Source of the DNA: Gammaproteobacteria bacterium UBA4421
GTDB lineage: Bacteria > Pseudomonadota > Gammaproteobacteria > Pseudomonadales > Azotimanducaceae
NCBI GenBank assembly: GCA_002389675.1
Contig: DGQF01000010.1
Location: 89,307-153,306 of the forward strand
Direction of reading: 5' to 3'
DNA length: 64,000 nt
This document shows, piece after piece, positions 42,224 to 50,938 of this stretch; the first letter of the stretch is position 1; each line of letters starts with the position of its first letter. A model generated the notes under the pieces. That model was not told the origin of the DNA. It ran no database searches and saw only the letters and a list, made by a program, of their open reading frames with translations. A program made the translations under genes and the position numbers.

Positions 42224-43769
42224 GCGTTATTTTTTAATTCTCGGGCTACTGCTTGCCTGTCCGATGCCTGCTTATGCAGACCGGGTTGCTTTTGGTGCGT
42301 TTGAATCAGCTCAGAATGCCGAAAACTGGGCGGCCAAGCTCTCTGGCCTATTTGATCACAAGATGGTTGTCACGGTGATCGATGATCAAGAGCGTATAAT
42401 TTATCGGGTAACCTCACAAAATCTGACGGCGCAGGCCTATTCCCGGATGACTCGCAGCGCAACTGCAAGCGGTGTGCGTTACTGGCGGGTAGGTGAAGCG
42501 GCGTTGGAAGCATTTCCTGCGCGCGCGGAGAAGTCCCAAGCGGCTGCGCGAATTGTGCCGCCGAGCCCGCCGATTCAGCGACAAATTGGGCAAGGCCAAA
42601 CTGCTGGACAAATGCAGTGGGATCTCGGCCTGCAGACGCGTTTGTTTGCACATAAGGGGGATTTACAGCAGGACCGCGCGCAACTGAGCGTCAGCGCGCA
42701 GCTGGAATATTTTCGGGGCTGGGATAATGATACTCGCAGCATAACATTCACGCCCTTTTTACGCTTGGATAGCCTTGACAGTAAACGTAGCCACGCAGAT
42801 GTGAGAGAGCTGTTTTATTCCTACATTCAGGACACTTGGGACGTTCATGTTGGCGCTAAAAGAGTGTTTTGGGGGGTCACAGAATTCAACCACTTAATTG
42901 ACGTGGTCAACCAAACGGATCTCATTGAAAATCTTGATGGAGAGGATAAGTTGGGCCAGCCCATGGTGCAATTCTCGACGGTAAGACCTTGGGGTGTGCT
43001 GGATGTCTACGCTTTGTTGGGTTTCCGAGAGAGAACCTACCCGGGTGTTGATGGGCGGTTACGATTACCTTACGAGGTTCTTGATGAGGCGCGCTATGAG
43101 TCCGGTGCTGAACAAATGCGTACTGATTTGGCGATACGCTGGTCACATTATTTAGGACCATTTGAATTAGGCCTTCATCATTTCTCGGGAACCAGCCGCG
43201 AGCCGATGCTGCTGCCCGAGTACGCTGTGGACAACGAAGTAGTATTGCGGCCTTACTATCCGATTATCGACCAGACGGGTATTGATGCGCAGGCATTTTA
43301 CGGGGACTGGGCGTTTAAGCTGGAAGGTTTTACCCGATCGGGTTATGGCGATCGTTATGCATCGCTCAGCGGTGGGCTAGAGCGTACATTGGTTGGTGTT
43401 TTGGGTAGCCGCGCAGATTTTGGGCTGGTGCTGGAATATTATTGGGATGAGCGCGGTGATGCGGCCGTTAATACCTTGTTTGAACACGACCTTGCTCTGG
43501 GTGGACGCTTGAGTCTGAATGATTTTGCAGACACTCAAGCCTTATTGGGTGTGATTTACGATACACAATACCAAGATTACGTCATGACGCTTGAAGCATC
43601 GCGTAGGATAGGCAATAACTGGTTGTTGAGCCTTGAAGGACGAGCTTTTGCAGGGGGTAAAGCGCTGCCCACGCCGCTAGGATTAAATGTCTTAGAGGGA
43701 CCTGATTACAAAAGCGCATGGCTTCAGCAGGATGATTATCTGCAGGTGGAGTTTAAAAAATTTTTATGA
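42195..43769 (+). CDS. SPOR-like domain fused to predicted outer-membrane beta-barrel
   Basis: 524 residues from GTG 42195 (GTG 42213 is an alternative), overlapping the upstream gene by 29 bases. Signal peptide: KRYFLILGLLLACPMPAYA. Residues about 30-105 (VAFGAFESAQNAENWAAKLS, VTVIDDQERIIYRVTSQNL, SGVRYWRVG) look like a SPOR peptidoglycan-binding fold. After a Pro/Gln-rich linker, residues about 140-524 alternate polar and hydrophobic strands with aromatic girdles and end in EFKKFL, as in DUF1302-type porins. The combination of peptidoglycan-binding and barrel parts is unusual. The function is unknown; it probably anchors a pore or channel partner to the wall. Confidence 0.7.
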   Translation: MSTVFAVLGKRYFLILGLLLACPMPAYADRVAFGAFESAQNAENWAAKLSGLFDHKMVVTVIDDQERIIYRVTSQNLTAQAYSRMTRSATASGVRYWRVGEAALEAFPARAEKSQAAARIVPPSPPIQRQIGQGQTAGQMQWDLGLQTRLFAHKGDLQQDRAQLSVSAQLEYFRGWDNDTRSITFTPFLRLDSLDSKRSHADVRELFYSYIQDTWDVHVGAKRVFWGVTEFNHLIDVVNQTDLIENLDGEDKLGQPMVQFSTVRPWGVLDVYALLGFRERTYPGVDGRLRLPYEVLDEARYESGAEQMRTDLAIRWSHYLGPFELGLHHFSGTSREPMLLPEYAVDNEVVLRPYYPIIDQTGIDAQAFYGDWAFKLEGFTRSGYGDRYASLSGGLERTLVGVLGSRADFGLVLEYYWDERGDAAVNTLFEHDLALGGRLSLNDFADTQALLGVIYDTQYQDYVMTLEASRRIGNNWLLSLEGRAFAGGKALPTPLGLNVLEGPDYKSAWLQQDDYLQVEFKKFL

Positions 43770-43806
43770 AGTGCCTTTTTATTGTCGTAACCATGAGTCA
43801 ACTAAC

Positions 43807-44895
43807 ATGATCGAGACGCTTTATCAGGTTGCCACCACCCATGGCTGGGCGTTAGAGGTTTTTCTGTTAGTTTTGGCGACAGCCGTTGTTCGTTACGTTG
43901 TGAAACGAATATTCGACCGCATGGCAATACGTCTGAGCCAAACAAATAATCGCTACGATGATGTTCTGCTTGAGGCTGCGCGCGTTCCGGTCGGGATGGC
44001 AATTTGGATCTTCGGTGTCGCCTTTGCAGCAGAGCGGGTCGGTGGCACTGCGCAGGCGGACATTTTTGAATATATCAATCTTTTCCGAGAGGTGGCGCTG
44101 GTTTGGTTGTTGACCTGGTTTGCCCTGCGCTTCCTCGACGCGATGGAAAAAAACCTGGTAGATGCGCGTTCAGGTGAGCTGCTCATGGACCTCACAACTG
44201 CCAAAGCCATCGGTAAATTGCTACGTGCATCAGTGATTATCACAGGCTTGCTCTTAGTCCTGCAGATTTTTGGTATATCTATCTCCGGTGCACTTGCGTT
44301 TGGCGGCATCAGCGGTATTGCAGTCGGGTTTGCCGCGCGTGATTTATTGGCGAACTTTTTTGGTGCGCTGATGTTATTCCTTGATCGGCCGTTTTCCGTC
44401 GGCGACTGGATCAGATCGCCGGATCGTGAGATCGAGGGAACGGTTGAGGAAATTGGTTGGCGTTTAACCCGGATACGCACCTTTGATAAGCGGCCCCTTT
44501 ATGTGCCGAATTCAGTCTTTACCAGTTTAGCGGTGGAAAATCCCTCGCAAATGCTCAACCGCAGAATTTATGAAACGATTGGTTTGCGCTATACCGATAT
44601 TCATCAGATGCAGCCGATTGTCGATGACGTGAATACAATGTTACGCGCACATGAGGCCATCGACAGTGAACAAACCTTGATGGTCAACTTTGTAGAGTTT
44701 GGTGCTTCGTCAATCGACTTTTTTGTGTACTGTTTCACCAAGACAACGGTTTGGACTGAATTTCACGCGGTAAAACAAGATGTTTTGCTTAAAATTGCGG
44801 ACATTATCGAGCAGCACAACGCTGAGATTGCCTTTCCAACCCGCAGCGTGTTGCTCGATTCTATGCCAGATCCGGTGATCAGGTCTGACGCCTGA
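43807..44895 (+). CDS. MscS-family mechanosensitive channel
   Basis: 362 residues. Several transmembrane helices lie in the first 165 residues (GWALEVFLLVLATAVVRYVV, AIWIFGVAFAAERVG, VALVWLLTWFALRFL, SVIITGLLLVLQIFGI). The pore-lining TM3 is ISGALAFGGISGIAVGFAARDLLANFFGALMLF, after which comes the beta domain with RPFSVGDWIRSPDREIEGTVEEIGWRLTRIR, a classical MscS signature. The C-terminal domain is the usual alpha/beta type. The ATG at 43807 was chosen since the frame upstream is inside the previous gene. It follows that gene by 37 bases, so co-expression with the two envelope genes is likely. Confidence 0.92.
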   Translation: MIETLYQVATTHGWALEVFLLVLATAVVRYVVKRIFDRMAIRLSQTNNRYDDVLLEAARVPVGMAIWIFGVAFAAERVGGTAQADIFEYINLFREVALVWLLTWFALRFLDAMEKNLVDARSGELLMDLTTAKAIGKLLRASVIITGLLLVLQIFGISISGALAFGGISGIAVGFAARDLLANFFGALMLFLDRPFSVGDWIRSPDREIEGTVEEIGWRLTRIRTFDKRPLYVPNSVFTSLAVENPSQMLNRRIYETIGLRYTDIHQMQPIVDDVNTMLRAHEAIDSEQTLMVNFVEFGASSIDFFVYCFTKTTVWTEFHAVKQDVLLKIADIIEQHNAEIAFPTRSVLLDSMPDPVIRSDA

Positions 44896-44935
44896 TGATT
44901 TCGGTCAGCATTGTTCAACTGCGGGCACGCATTCC

Positions 44936-45511
44936 ATGTACTTTGACTTGAAACAACTGTCGCTGGCATCTTCTGTACCCCCAACTGTTGCCCACGTATA
45001 TGCCACAGCGGTGCCGGTGCTTAGCCCTAATGAAGTGACCTTTGCGGTTGACCGGCTTGCTGTGCGTCTGACGGTTGATCTGCAAGACCGCCATCCGGTG
45101 CTGGTCAGCCTATTGCCTGATGGCTTATTTCTGACCGGTATGTTGATGCGTCGTTTGGTATTCCCGATGCAAATGATTCAGATCACGAGTTTACGTGCGC
45201 GCCGGTGGGTGCAGCCAGAGACGAGCGCCAGAAAATCCGGTGATTCTCAACTTATGCCTGCGCTGGGCGGGCGTTTTGTGGCACTGATCGTGGGATCTAT
45301 GGGCGACCCTCAATTGGGTGAAATTGTCGATGCGCTTGAACATGAGAACCCCAAGTGCCTGCGTATAGTAAGTATGTTTTCAGGCGCAGCGCATACTCGA
45401 GAGGCAGATGAGACGGCGCTTTCCTGTCATTGGCAGGGTCATATTGGCAGTGGTCTAGGGTTTGAAGGCCACGGTGCCAATTTGCCAGGGGTTTATCGTT
45501 ATAAAGCATAA
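44936..45511 (+). CDS. Degenerate hypoxanthine phosphoribosyltransferase-like protein
   Basis: 191 residues. The layout follows Pseudomonas-type Hpt: VLVSLLPDGLFLTGMLMRRLVFPMQM corresponds to the VxNGGLIF-TG-LLPRL-FP-L segment, and the C-terminal SGLGFEGHGANLPGVYRY to GYGMDYKGYWRNAPGIYAV. The PRPP-binding loop, normally V-V-D-D-I-L-D-E-G, reads ALIVGSMGDPQLGEIV, so the two adjacent acidic residues that bind ribose/Mg are missing, and the purine-contacting Lys is not seen. It is therefore probably catalytically inactive. It sits 18 bases before a methylthioinosine phosphorylase gene, whose product is hypoxanthine. The call of homology rests on my recollection of Hpt sequence. Confidence 0.72.
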   Translation: MYFDLKQLSLASSVPPTVAHVYATAVPVLSPNEVTFAVDRLAVRLTVDLQDRHPVLVSLLPDGLFLTGMLMRRLVFPMQMIQITSLRARRWVQPETSARKSGDSQLMPALGGRFVALIVGSMGDPQLGEIVDALEHENPKCLRIVSMFSGAAHTREADETALSCHWQGHIGSGLGFEGHGANLPGVYRYKA

Positions 45512-45529
45512 AAAAGCTGGAGATTGTTT

Positions 45530-46243
45530 ATGAGTCGATTGGGCGTTTTTGTTGGCTCTTCGCCTTTGGAGACAACAGATTTGCATCCCTGCGCAGACAG
45601 ACAAACCCCTTGGGGAGATGCCTCGGCCGCGCCAGTACGTCAGCAGTTGGGTGAGCATGAATTGATTTATTTGCGCCGTCATGGAGACCATCATGAGTTT
45701 GCGCCACATCAAATCAACTACCGCGCCAATGTCTGGTTGATGCACAGTTTAGGGATTGATGCTTTGGTGGGCACCTACACGGTGGGCGGTATTGATCCGG
45801 CTTTAGGCGTCGGGCAACTGGTGGTGCCTGATCAGTTGATAGACTATACGTGGGGGCGGGATAGCACGTTTGACGACAAAGTCCGGCACGCTGAATTTGC
45901 CCAGCCGTATGATCAAAACTTAATTGAGCGGCTCACGTCGGTAGATTCTGAGGTGGTAAGAGGTGGCGTTTATGCCGCCACACAGGGCCCGCGCCTGGAG
46001 AGCGCCGCTGAAGTGCGCAGGCTTGCGCAAGCAGGCTGCACGGTGGTGGGTATGACGGGTATGCCTGAGCCGGCGCTCGCGCGTGAGTTAGATTTACCTT
46101 TTGCGGGTTTGTGCTTGGTGGTAAATCCTGCGTCCGGCGTGAGTGAGCAGGAGATTACGCTGGAGGCAATAGTGGCGGCTTCACGCTCGGGTGCAAAAAC
46201 CATGCTAACGTTGTTGCATAAGGTCCTAGCTGCTAGCGTTTAA
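45530..46243 (+). CDS. mtnP: S-methyl-5'-thioinosine/5'-methylthioadenosine phosphorylase
   Basis: 237 residues of the purine nucleoside phosphorylase (PNP/MTAP) family: YLRRHGDHHEFAPHQINYRANVWLMHSLG, GTYTVGGIDPALGVGQLVVPDQLIDYTWGR, GGVYAATQGPRLESAAEVRRLAQAGCTVVGMTGMPEPALARELDLPFAGLCLVVNPASGV. These cover the phosphate-binding and base-binding sites. In Pseudomonas the orthologue in this position is a methylthioinosine phosphorylase. The ATG at 45530 has GGAG 7 bases upstream. Substrate preference (inosine or adenosine form) cannot be read from sequence. Confidence 0.9.
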   Translation: MSRLGVFVGSSPLETTDLHPCADRQTPWGDASAAPVRQQLGEHELIYLRRHGDHHEFAPHQINYRANVWLMHSLGIDALVGTYTVGGIDPALGVGQLVVPDQLIDYTWGRDSTFDDKVRHAEFAQPYDQNLIERLTSVDSEVVRGGVYAATQGPRLESAAEVRRLAQAGCTVVGMTGMPEPALARELDLPFAGLCLVVNPASGVSEQEITLEAIVAASRSGAKTMLTLLHKVLAASV

Positions 46244-47362
46244 CGCCATTTCTGCCAGTTTTAGCCGCTTCGGTACGGGCACGGGATTGATGCGCACAAT
46301 CACGCCAAACTTGGGATGATCCAGATAATGCAGCTCACCGCTACGCAGGCGCCGACTCTCTTGCATGATCATATAGTTATTAATCGGAAGCGCCGGAGGG
46401 GATTGCGCCGGAAAAGCTTGCGGGGCTAACCCTAGAGTATCAGCGTTGTACCAAAGCGTTGGAGAGAAATGTAAGTACCGCTCGACGGTCACGCTGATGA
46501 ACCCTTCGAGCTTGGGTAACCCTAAGGCGGTTAGACCCGCTGAGGAGTCAAGTTCATTAGTGAAATAGATGGGTTGTGCAGCGTTGCGCGGAGGCACTGG
46601 CTGGCGCCATCGACGGTGGATTAGCGGGCGTAGATCTCTCTGTCGGTTCAGCGCTGTAAATTCCGATCTGAGCGTGAGATCGCTCAACCATAAGTAACTG
46701 GTTTGGTAAAGTAACGCCTCGAAATCGGCGACTTGGCTGATAAATTTTTCTTCGTCTGAGGGTTCAGACTCCGCACTTATGTCGGCGCCGAGTTCTACAG
46801 GCGGTTGATCGAAGCGCGGGGCAAGCAGCACCAGCGGCTGGTTGGTAGTGGTCAAGGGGGAGATAATCTCGATGTCTAGCGCGGGTAGTTCCAAATCCTC
46901 CGGCAAATCTGGTGTGCGCGGTTCGTCTGGTTCGAGTTCCTCTGCGGGGTAAGCTTCAGCGAAAAAGGCATCGATATCAGCGCTAAAGTAATCGTCCATC
47001 AGCGCCTTTTTTTGTTGCGCCCGCAACAGGTTAGGGTGAATTGGATCCTTGTCTGGAAATAGCGGATAGCCCAGGCAATACTCTAACGCCGGTGCTATCG
47101 GGGCTGCATTGCTATCCATTACAGAGGCGGTCAAAAAGCCAGTTGCAATCAGGTTGTCGGGCCAGCTGCGTTGCTTTGTCTGGATTAAGTCCTCCGCAGT
47201 ATTAACGTCTAATACATTCAATCGTTCGAATACGATCAGTTCGATGTCAAACCAGCGCGATTCAAGCAAGTCTTCCACTGCAAAGCTTTGCGGTTGTGCG
47301 TGTGTCGCAGTTGCGCCCAAGATAGCGACAACAAGGCCCACGATCAGCAAAATCGATTTCAT
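46226..47362 (-). CDS. CsiV-like periplasmic protein (DUF2803 type)
   Basis: 378 residues. Signal peptide MKSILLIVGLVVAILGATATHA, then WFDIELIVFERLNVLDVNTAEDLI, which is the typical start of the CsiV family of peptidoglycan-synthesis-associated proteins (WYxVEMIVFxR pattern). The C-terminal half contains RYLHFSPTLWYNADTLG and ESRRLRSGELHYLDHPKFGVIVRINPV, also family-like. The ATG at 47362 begins at the signal peptide. Its stop overlaps the end of the convergent mtnP gene by 18 bases. It follows mfd by 17 bases, the same neighbours as in P. aeruginosa PA3003-PA3002 as I recall. Confidence 0.82.
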   Translation of the reverse strand: MKSILLIVGLVVAILGATATHAQPQSFAVEDLLESRWFDIELIVFERLNVLDVNTAEDLIQTKQRSWPDNLIATGFLTASVMDSNAAPIAPALEYCLGYPLFPDKDPIHPNLLRAQQKKALMDDYFSADIDAFFAEAYPAEELEPDEPRTPDLPEDLELPALDIEIISPLTTTNQPLVLLAPRFDQPPVELGADISAESEPSDEEKFISQVADFEALLYQTSYLWLSDLTLRSEFTALNRQRDLRPLIHRRWRQPVPPRNAAQPIYFTNELDSSAGLTALGLPKLEGFISVTVERYLHFSPTLWYNADTLGLAPQAFPAQSPPALPINNYMIMQESRRLRSGELHYLDHPKFGVIVRINPVPVPKRLKLAEMALNASS

Positions 47363-47379
47363 TAAGTTGCTGCCCCCAA

Positions 47380-50300
47380 TTATGGTGATAGACGCTCCAG
47401 TAGTTCCTGACAAAACTTAACTCGTTGGTTGAAATCGTCCAACGATTGACTGATTCGCAGTACCGACGCCCCCTCAAGTCTAAAACTATTTGGTTGCTTT
47501 TGAACCAAGTTTACGATTTTTAAAGGATCAACGTGCGTCTGGTCACTGAATTCTAATTTGCCGCGTTCCTCACCCATATCTAGTTTCCGGATTCCCAGTT
47601 GTTGACTGGATAACTTCAGTCCGGTCACAGCAAAAAGTCTTTTCAAAGGCTCTGGCAGTAGGCCAAATCGGTCGATCATCTCTACTTGCAGATCGTCCAA
47701 GGCTTGTTGCGTGGCGGCGCCGCTGATACGTTTGTACAAGATTAATCGTGTGTGAACATCAGGCAGGTAGGATTCCGGAATTAGAGTGGGCGCATGTAAG
47801 TTAACTTCTTGGCTAACCGGTTCCCAGGCGCTTTCAATGTTAGGAACTTGACCGGCCCGGAGTGATTCGACCGCTCGATTTAATAAATCCATGTACATTG
47901 AAAAGCCGACAGATTCAATTTGCCCAGATTGATCTTGACCGAGCAGCTCGCCCGCGCCTCGAATCTCCATGTCGTGAGTGGCCAAAGTGAAGCCGACGCC
48001 GAGTTCACCGGCAGCCTCAAGCGCATCTAACCGTTTTACCGCGTCTCTGGTCATGGCTTTCGGGTGCGGTGTCAGCAGAAAGGCGTAGGCCTGACGGTGA
48101 CTTCTGCCGACACGACCGCGAAGTTGATGTAGCTGTGCTAAACCAAATTTGTCCGCTCTTTCGATAATGATGGTGTTGGCATTGGGGACATCTAGGCCCG
48201 TTTCGATAATGGTTGTGCATACCAAAACGTTCAGGCGCCGATGGTAAAAGTCAGCCATAACCTGCTCTAACGCGCGTTTGGGCATTTGCCCATGACCAAT
48301 ACCGATGCGTGCCTCGGGCACCAAGGCGGCGATTTCTTCTGCGACTGTGTTGATGCTTTGAACCGCATTGTGTAGATAAAATACTTGGCCACCGCGCAGG
48401 AGTTCGCGGCCAATGGCCTCTGCGACCTGATGATTTTGTTTTTGTTGAACAAATGTTTTGATCGACAGACGTTTGGCGGGCGGCGTTGCAATGATCGAGA
48501 GGTCTCGTATTCCCGAAAGAGACATGTTTAAGGTGCGCGGAATTGGGGTTGCGGTTAGTGTCAAAATATCGACCTCTGCGCGCATTGCCTTGAGGCGTTC
48601 TTTCTGGCGCACGCCAAAGCGATGCTCTTCGTCGATGACGATCAGACCTAAATCTTTGAATTTAAACGTATTGCTCAGCAGCTTGTGGGTGCCAATTAAA
48701 ATATCAACCTTGCCGCTGATTGATTGGGCCGCTATGGCGTCGAGCTCAGGTTGCGAGCGCAGTCTTGAGATTGTCTCTATGGCAATGGGCCAGTTTGCAA
48801 ATCTGTCTTTAAAAGAATCGAAATGTTGCTGTGCCAGAAGTGTAGTAGGCACAAGTACAGCCACCTGCTTGTTGTTTTGTACGGCTAAAAAAGCGGCACG
48901 CATGGCGACCTCAGTTTTACCAAAGCCAACATCACCACAGATCAGCCGATCCATCGCGCGGACGGTGGTCATATCCCTCACCGTATCGTCGATGGCGCCT
49001 TGTTGATCTAACGTAACTTCGAAGGCAAATTCATTGGCGAAGGCTTTGTAATCATCTTCGTTAAGTTCAAAACGGTAGGAGGTGCGCAACTCTCGGCGCG
49101 CATAGATGTCCAGCAACTCTGCAGCGACGTCAATGACTTTCTCTGCGGCCTTGCGTTTAGCTTTTTCCCAATGATCAGAACCAAGACGATGTAGCGGCGC
49201 ATTTTCTTCATCAGATCCCGCATAACGGCTGATCAGGTGCAGCGAAGTCACCGGCACATAGAGCTTGTCCTCGTCTGCATAGAACAACGTTAAAAATTCA
49301 TGTGTATCCCCGTTGATTGTGAGCGTTTGTAATCCCTGATAACGGCCCACCCCGTGATCAATATGCACCACAGCAGCACCGACACTGAGTTCGGTAAGAT
49401 TTTTTACGATCTGATCCGGATCAAGTATTCGTCCGCCGGATTCCCTGCGGGGGTCGGCCTGGCGGGTACCCAATACGTTGCTTTCGGTGATGACGATGCA
49501 GTCGTCGACGTGCAGCCCTTCGTCAAAATTTGCGAGCGTAATGCAGTGATTTTGACTGGATTTAAACGCCTCGAAAGAGTCGATGATTTGCGTCGAAACG
49601 CCCGCTTTTTGCAGCAGTTCATCAAACATTTCTCGTCGGCCGGCAGACTCCGCAACAAATAAGACCGGCTGATTTACTGCTTCGAGAAAACGGTGGAGTT
49701 TTTCAGCCGGATGCGCGGTGCGGGCATTAAATTCCAGATCAGGCAATTTGTGGCTAAAAAACTCGATATTGTGTTTTCCAGGCTGGCTACTGAGTTCGAT
49801 TCGCGGGTGTTGATTTAGATGGTGGAAAATTTCTTCCATGACCAAAAACAGTGAAGTGGGTGGCAGGATCGGTCGTTCGATGTCATGCCCAAGGGCATCA
49901 TAACGCGATTGCGTTTCTTGCAAATTATGCTCTGCCGCCTCAATGACACCTTCTTCCACCACAATAAGAACGTTTTCCGGGAGGTAGTCGAAGAGAGTAC
50001 CTAGCTGGGGAAAGAAAAAAGGCAGGTAATATTCAATGCCGTTGGGAGCGATTTGGCTCGATACGTCTTGATAAACGCTGCACCTGCGTACATCCACATT
50101 GAACGCGTGGTGCCAGCTATCTCTAAAGTGTGTGATGGCACCGGCATCAAAGGGAAATTCTTTGGCCGGTAATAGTTGCAACGCGGAAATTTTTTCCACG
50201 GTGCGCTGGCTTTCTGGATCAAAAGTTCTCAGTGAATCAATCTCTCGATCGAATAGATCGATACGCACGGGTAATTCTGCACCCATTGGGTAAATGTCCA

Positions 50301-50862
50301 TAACCGCCCCGCGGACCGCATATTGCCCGCGCTCGGTCACCGTATCGACATTTTGATACCCGGCACTATCCAGCTTTAGGCGCTGCTGCTGAAGATCGAA
50401 TGCTTGCGCTTCCTGCAGGTCAAAGGCTGCGCCGTCGAGATAGCTCCGGGGTGCGATGCGTTGCATCAGTGTGGTGACGGGAACGGTCAGCACCCCGCGG
50501 GACACATTAGGCAGCTTGTGAAGAGTGGCGAGCCGCTCGGAGATGATATCCTGATGCGGTGAAAATGCGTCGTAAGGTAGGGTTTCCCAGTCTGGAAAAT
50601 GCAAGGGGGTATGCGTGCCGCCCTGGAAGAAGCGTACCGCCTCCTGCCAACGCTGTGCTCTGGCGGAGTCGCGGGTGAGCACTAAAACCAGGCCATCCCA
50701 AGCCTCGGTCAGTTCGCTGACGGCCAGCGCATCAGCAGCGTCTTTAAGGCCATGCCAAGTGATGCGTTGTCCGGGCTTTTGTGGGATAGCGCCGCGGATC
50801 TCCGTTAATATTTTGCTGGAAATCAGCTGTGCGGATTGTTTAGGTAGTGTTGAGTTAGCCAA
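47380..50862 (-). CDS. mfd: Transcription-repair coupling factor
   Basis: 1160 residues. Removes RNA polymerase stalled at DNA lesions and recruits UvrA. Order of domains: N-terminal UvrB-homology region, CarD-like RNA polymerase interaction domain (VGAAVVHIDHGVGRYQGL), then the SF2 translocase with Walker A GDVGFGKTEVAMRAAF, DEEHRFGVRQKERL, TATPIPRTL and the HQLRGRVGRSHRQAYAFLL motif VI, and a C-terminal TRCF domain (FGLLPEPLKRLF). Length is normal for the gammaproteobacterial form (about 1150). Its ATG is 16 bases from the divergent aspartic protease region. Confidence 0.97.
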   Translation of the reverse strand: MANSTLPKQSAQLISSKILTEIRGAIPQKPGQRITWHGLKDAADALAVSELTEAWDGLVLVLTRDSARAQRWQEAVRFFQGGTHTPLHFPDWETLPYDAFSPHQDIISERLATLHKLPNVSRGVLTVPVTTLMQRIAPRSYLDGAAFDLQEAQAFDLQQQRLKLDSAGYQNVDTVTERGQYAVRGAVMDIYPMGAELPVRIDLFDREIDSLRTFDPESQRTVEKISALQLLPAKEFPFDAGAITHFRDSWHHAFNVDVRRCSVYQDVSSQIAPNGIEYYLPFFFPQLGTLFDYLPENVLIVVEEGVIEAAEHNLQETQSRYDALGHDIERPILPPTSLFLVMEEIFHHLNQHPRIELSSQPGKHNIEFFSHKLPDLEFNARTAHPAEKLHRFLEAVNQPVLFVAESAGRREMFDELLQKAGVSTQIIDSFEAFKSSQNHCITLANFDEGLHVDDCIVITESNVLGTRQADPRRESGGRILDPDQIVKNLTELSVGAAVVHIDHGVGRYQGLQTLTINGDTHEFLTLFYADEDKLYVPVTSLHLISRYAGSDEENAPLHRLGSDHWEKAKRKAAEKVIDVAAELLDIYARRELRTSYRFELNEDDYKAFANEFAFEVTLDQQGAIDDTVRDMTTVRAMDRLICGDVGFGKTEVAMRAAFLAVQNNKQVAVLVPTTLLAQQHFDSFKDRFANWPIAIETISRLRSQPELDAIAAQSISGKVDILIGTHKLLSNTFKFKDLGLIVIDEEHRFGVRQKERLKAMRAEVDILTLTATPIPRTLNMSLSGIRDLSIIATPPAKRLSIKTFVQQKQNHQVAEAIGRELLRGGQVFYLHNAVQSINTVAEEIAALVPEARIGIGHGQMPKRALEQVMADFYHRRLNVLVCTTIIETGLDVPNANTIIIERADKFGLAQLHQLRGRVGRSHRQAYAFLLTPHPKAMTRDAVKRLDALEAAGELGVGFTLATHDMEIRGAGELLGQDQSGQIESVGFSMYMDLLNRAVESLRAGQVPNIESAWEPVSQEVNLHAPTLIPESYLPDVHTRLILYKRISGAATQQALDDLQVEMIDRFGLLPEPLKRLFAVTGLKLSSQQLGIRKLDMGEERGKLEFSDQTHVDPLKIVNLVQKQPNSFRLEGASVLRISQSLDDFNQRVKFCQELLERLSP

Positions 50863-50938
50863 AGTATAACCACGTCCAGTGCAGTGTTGTGTCGGTCAGC
50901 GGGCGGGTATTCTAGCGTTCCCAAGAGGTTCTGTGACG

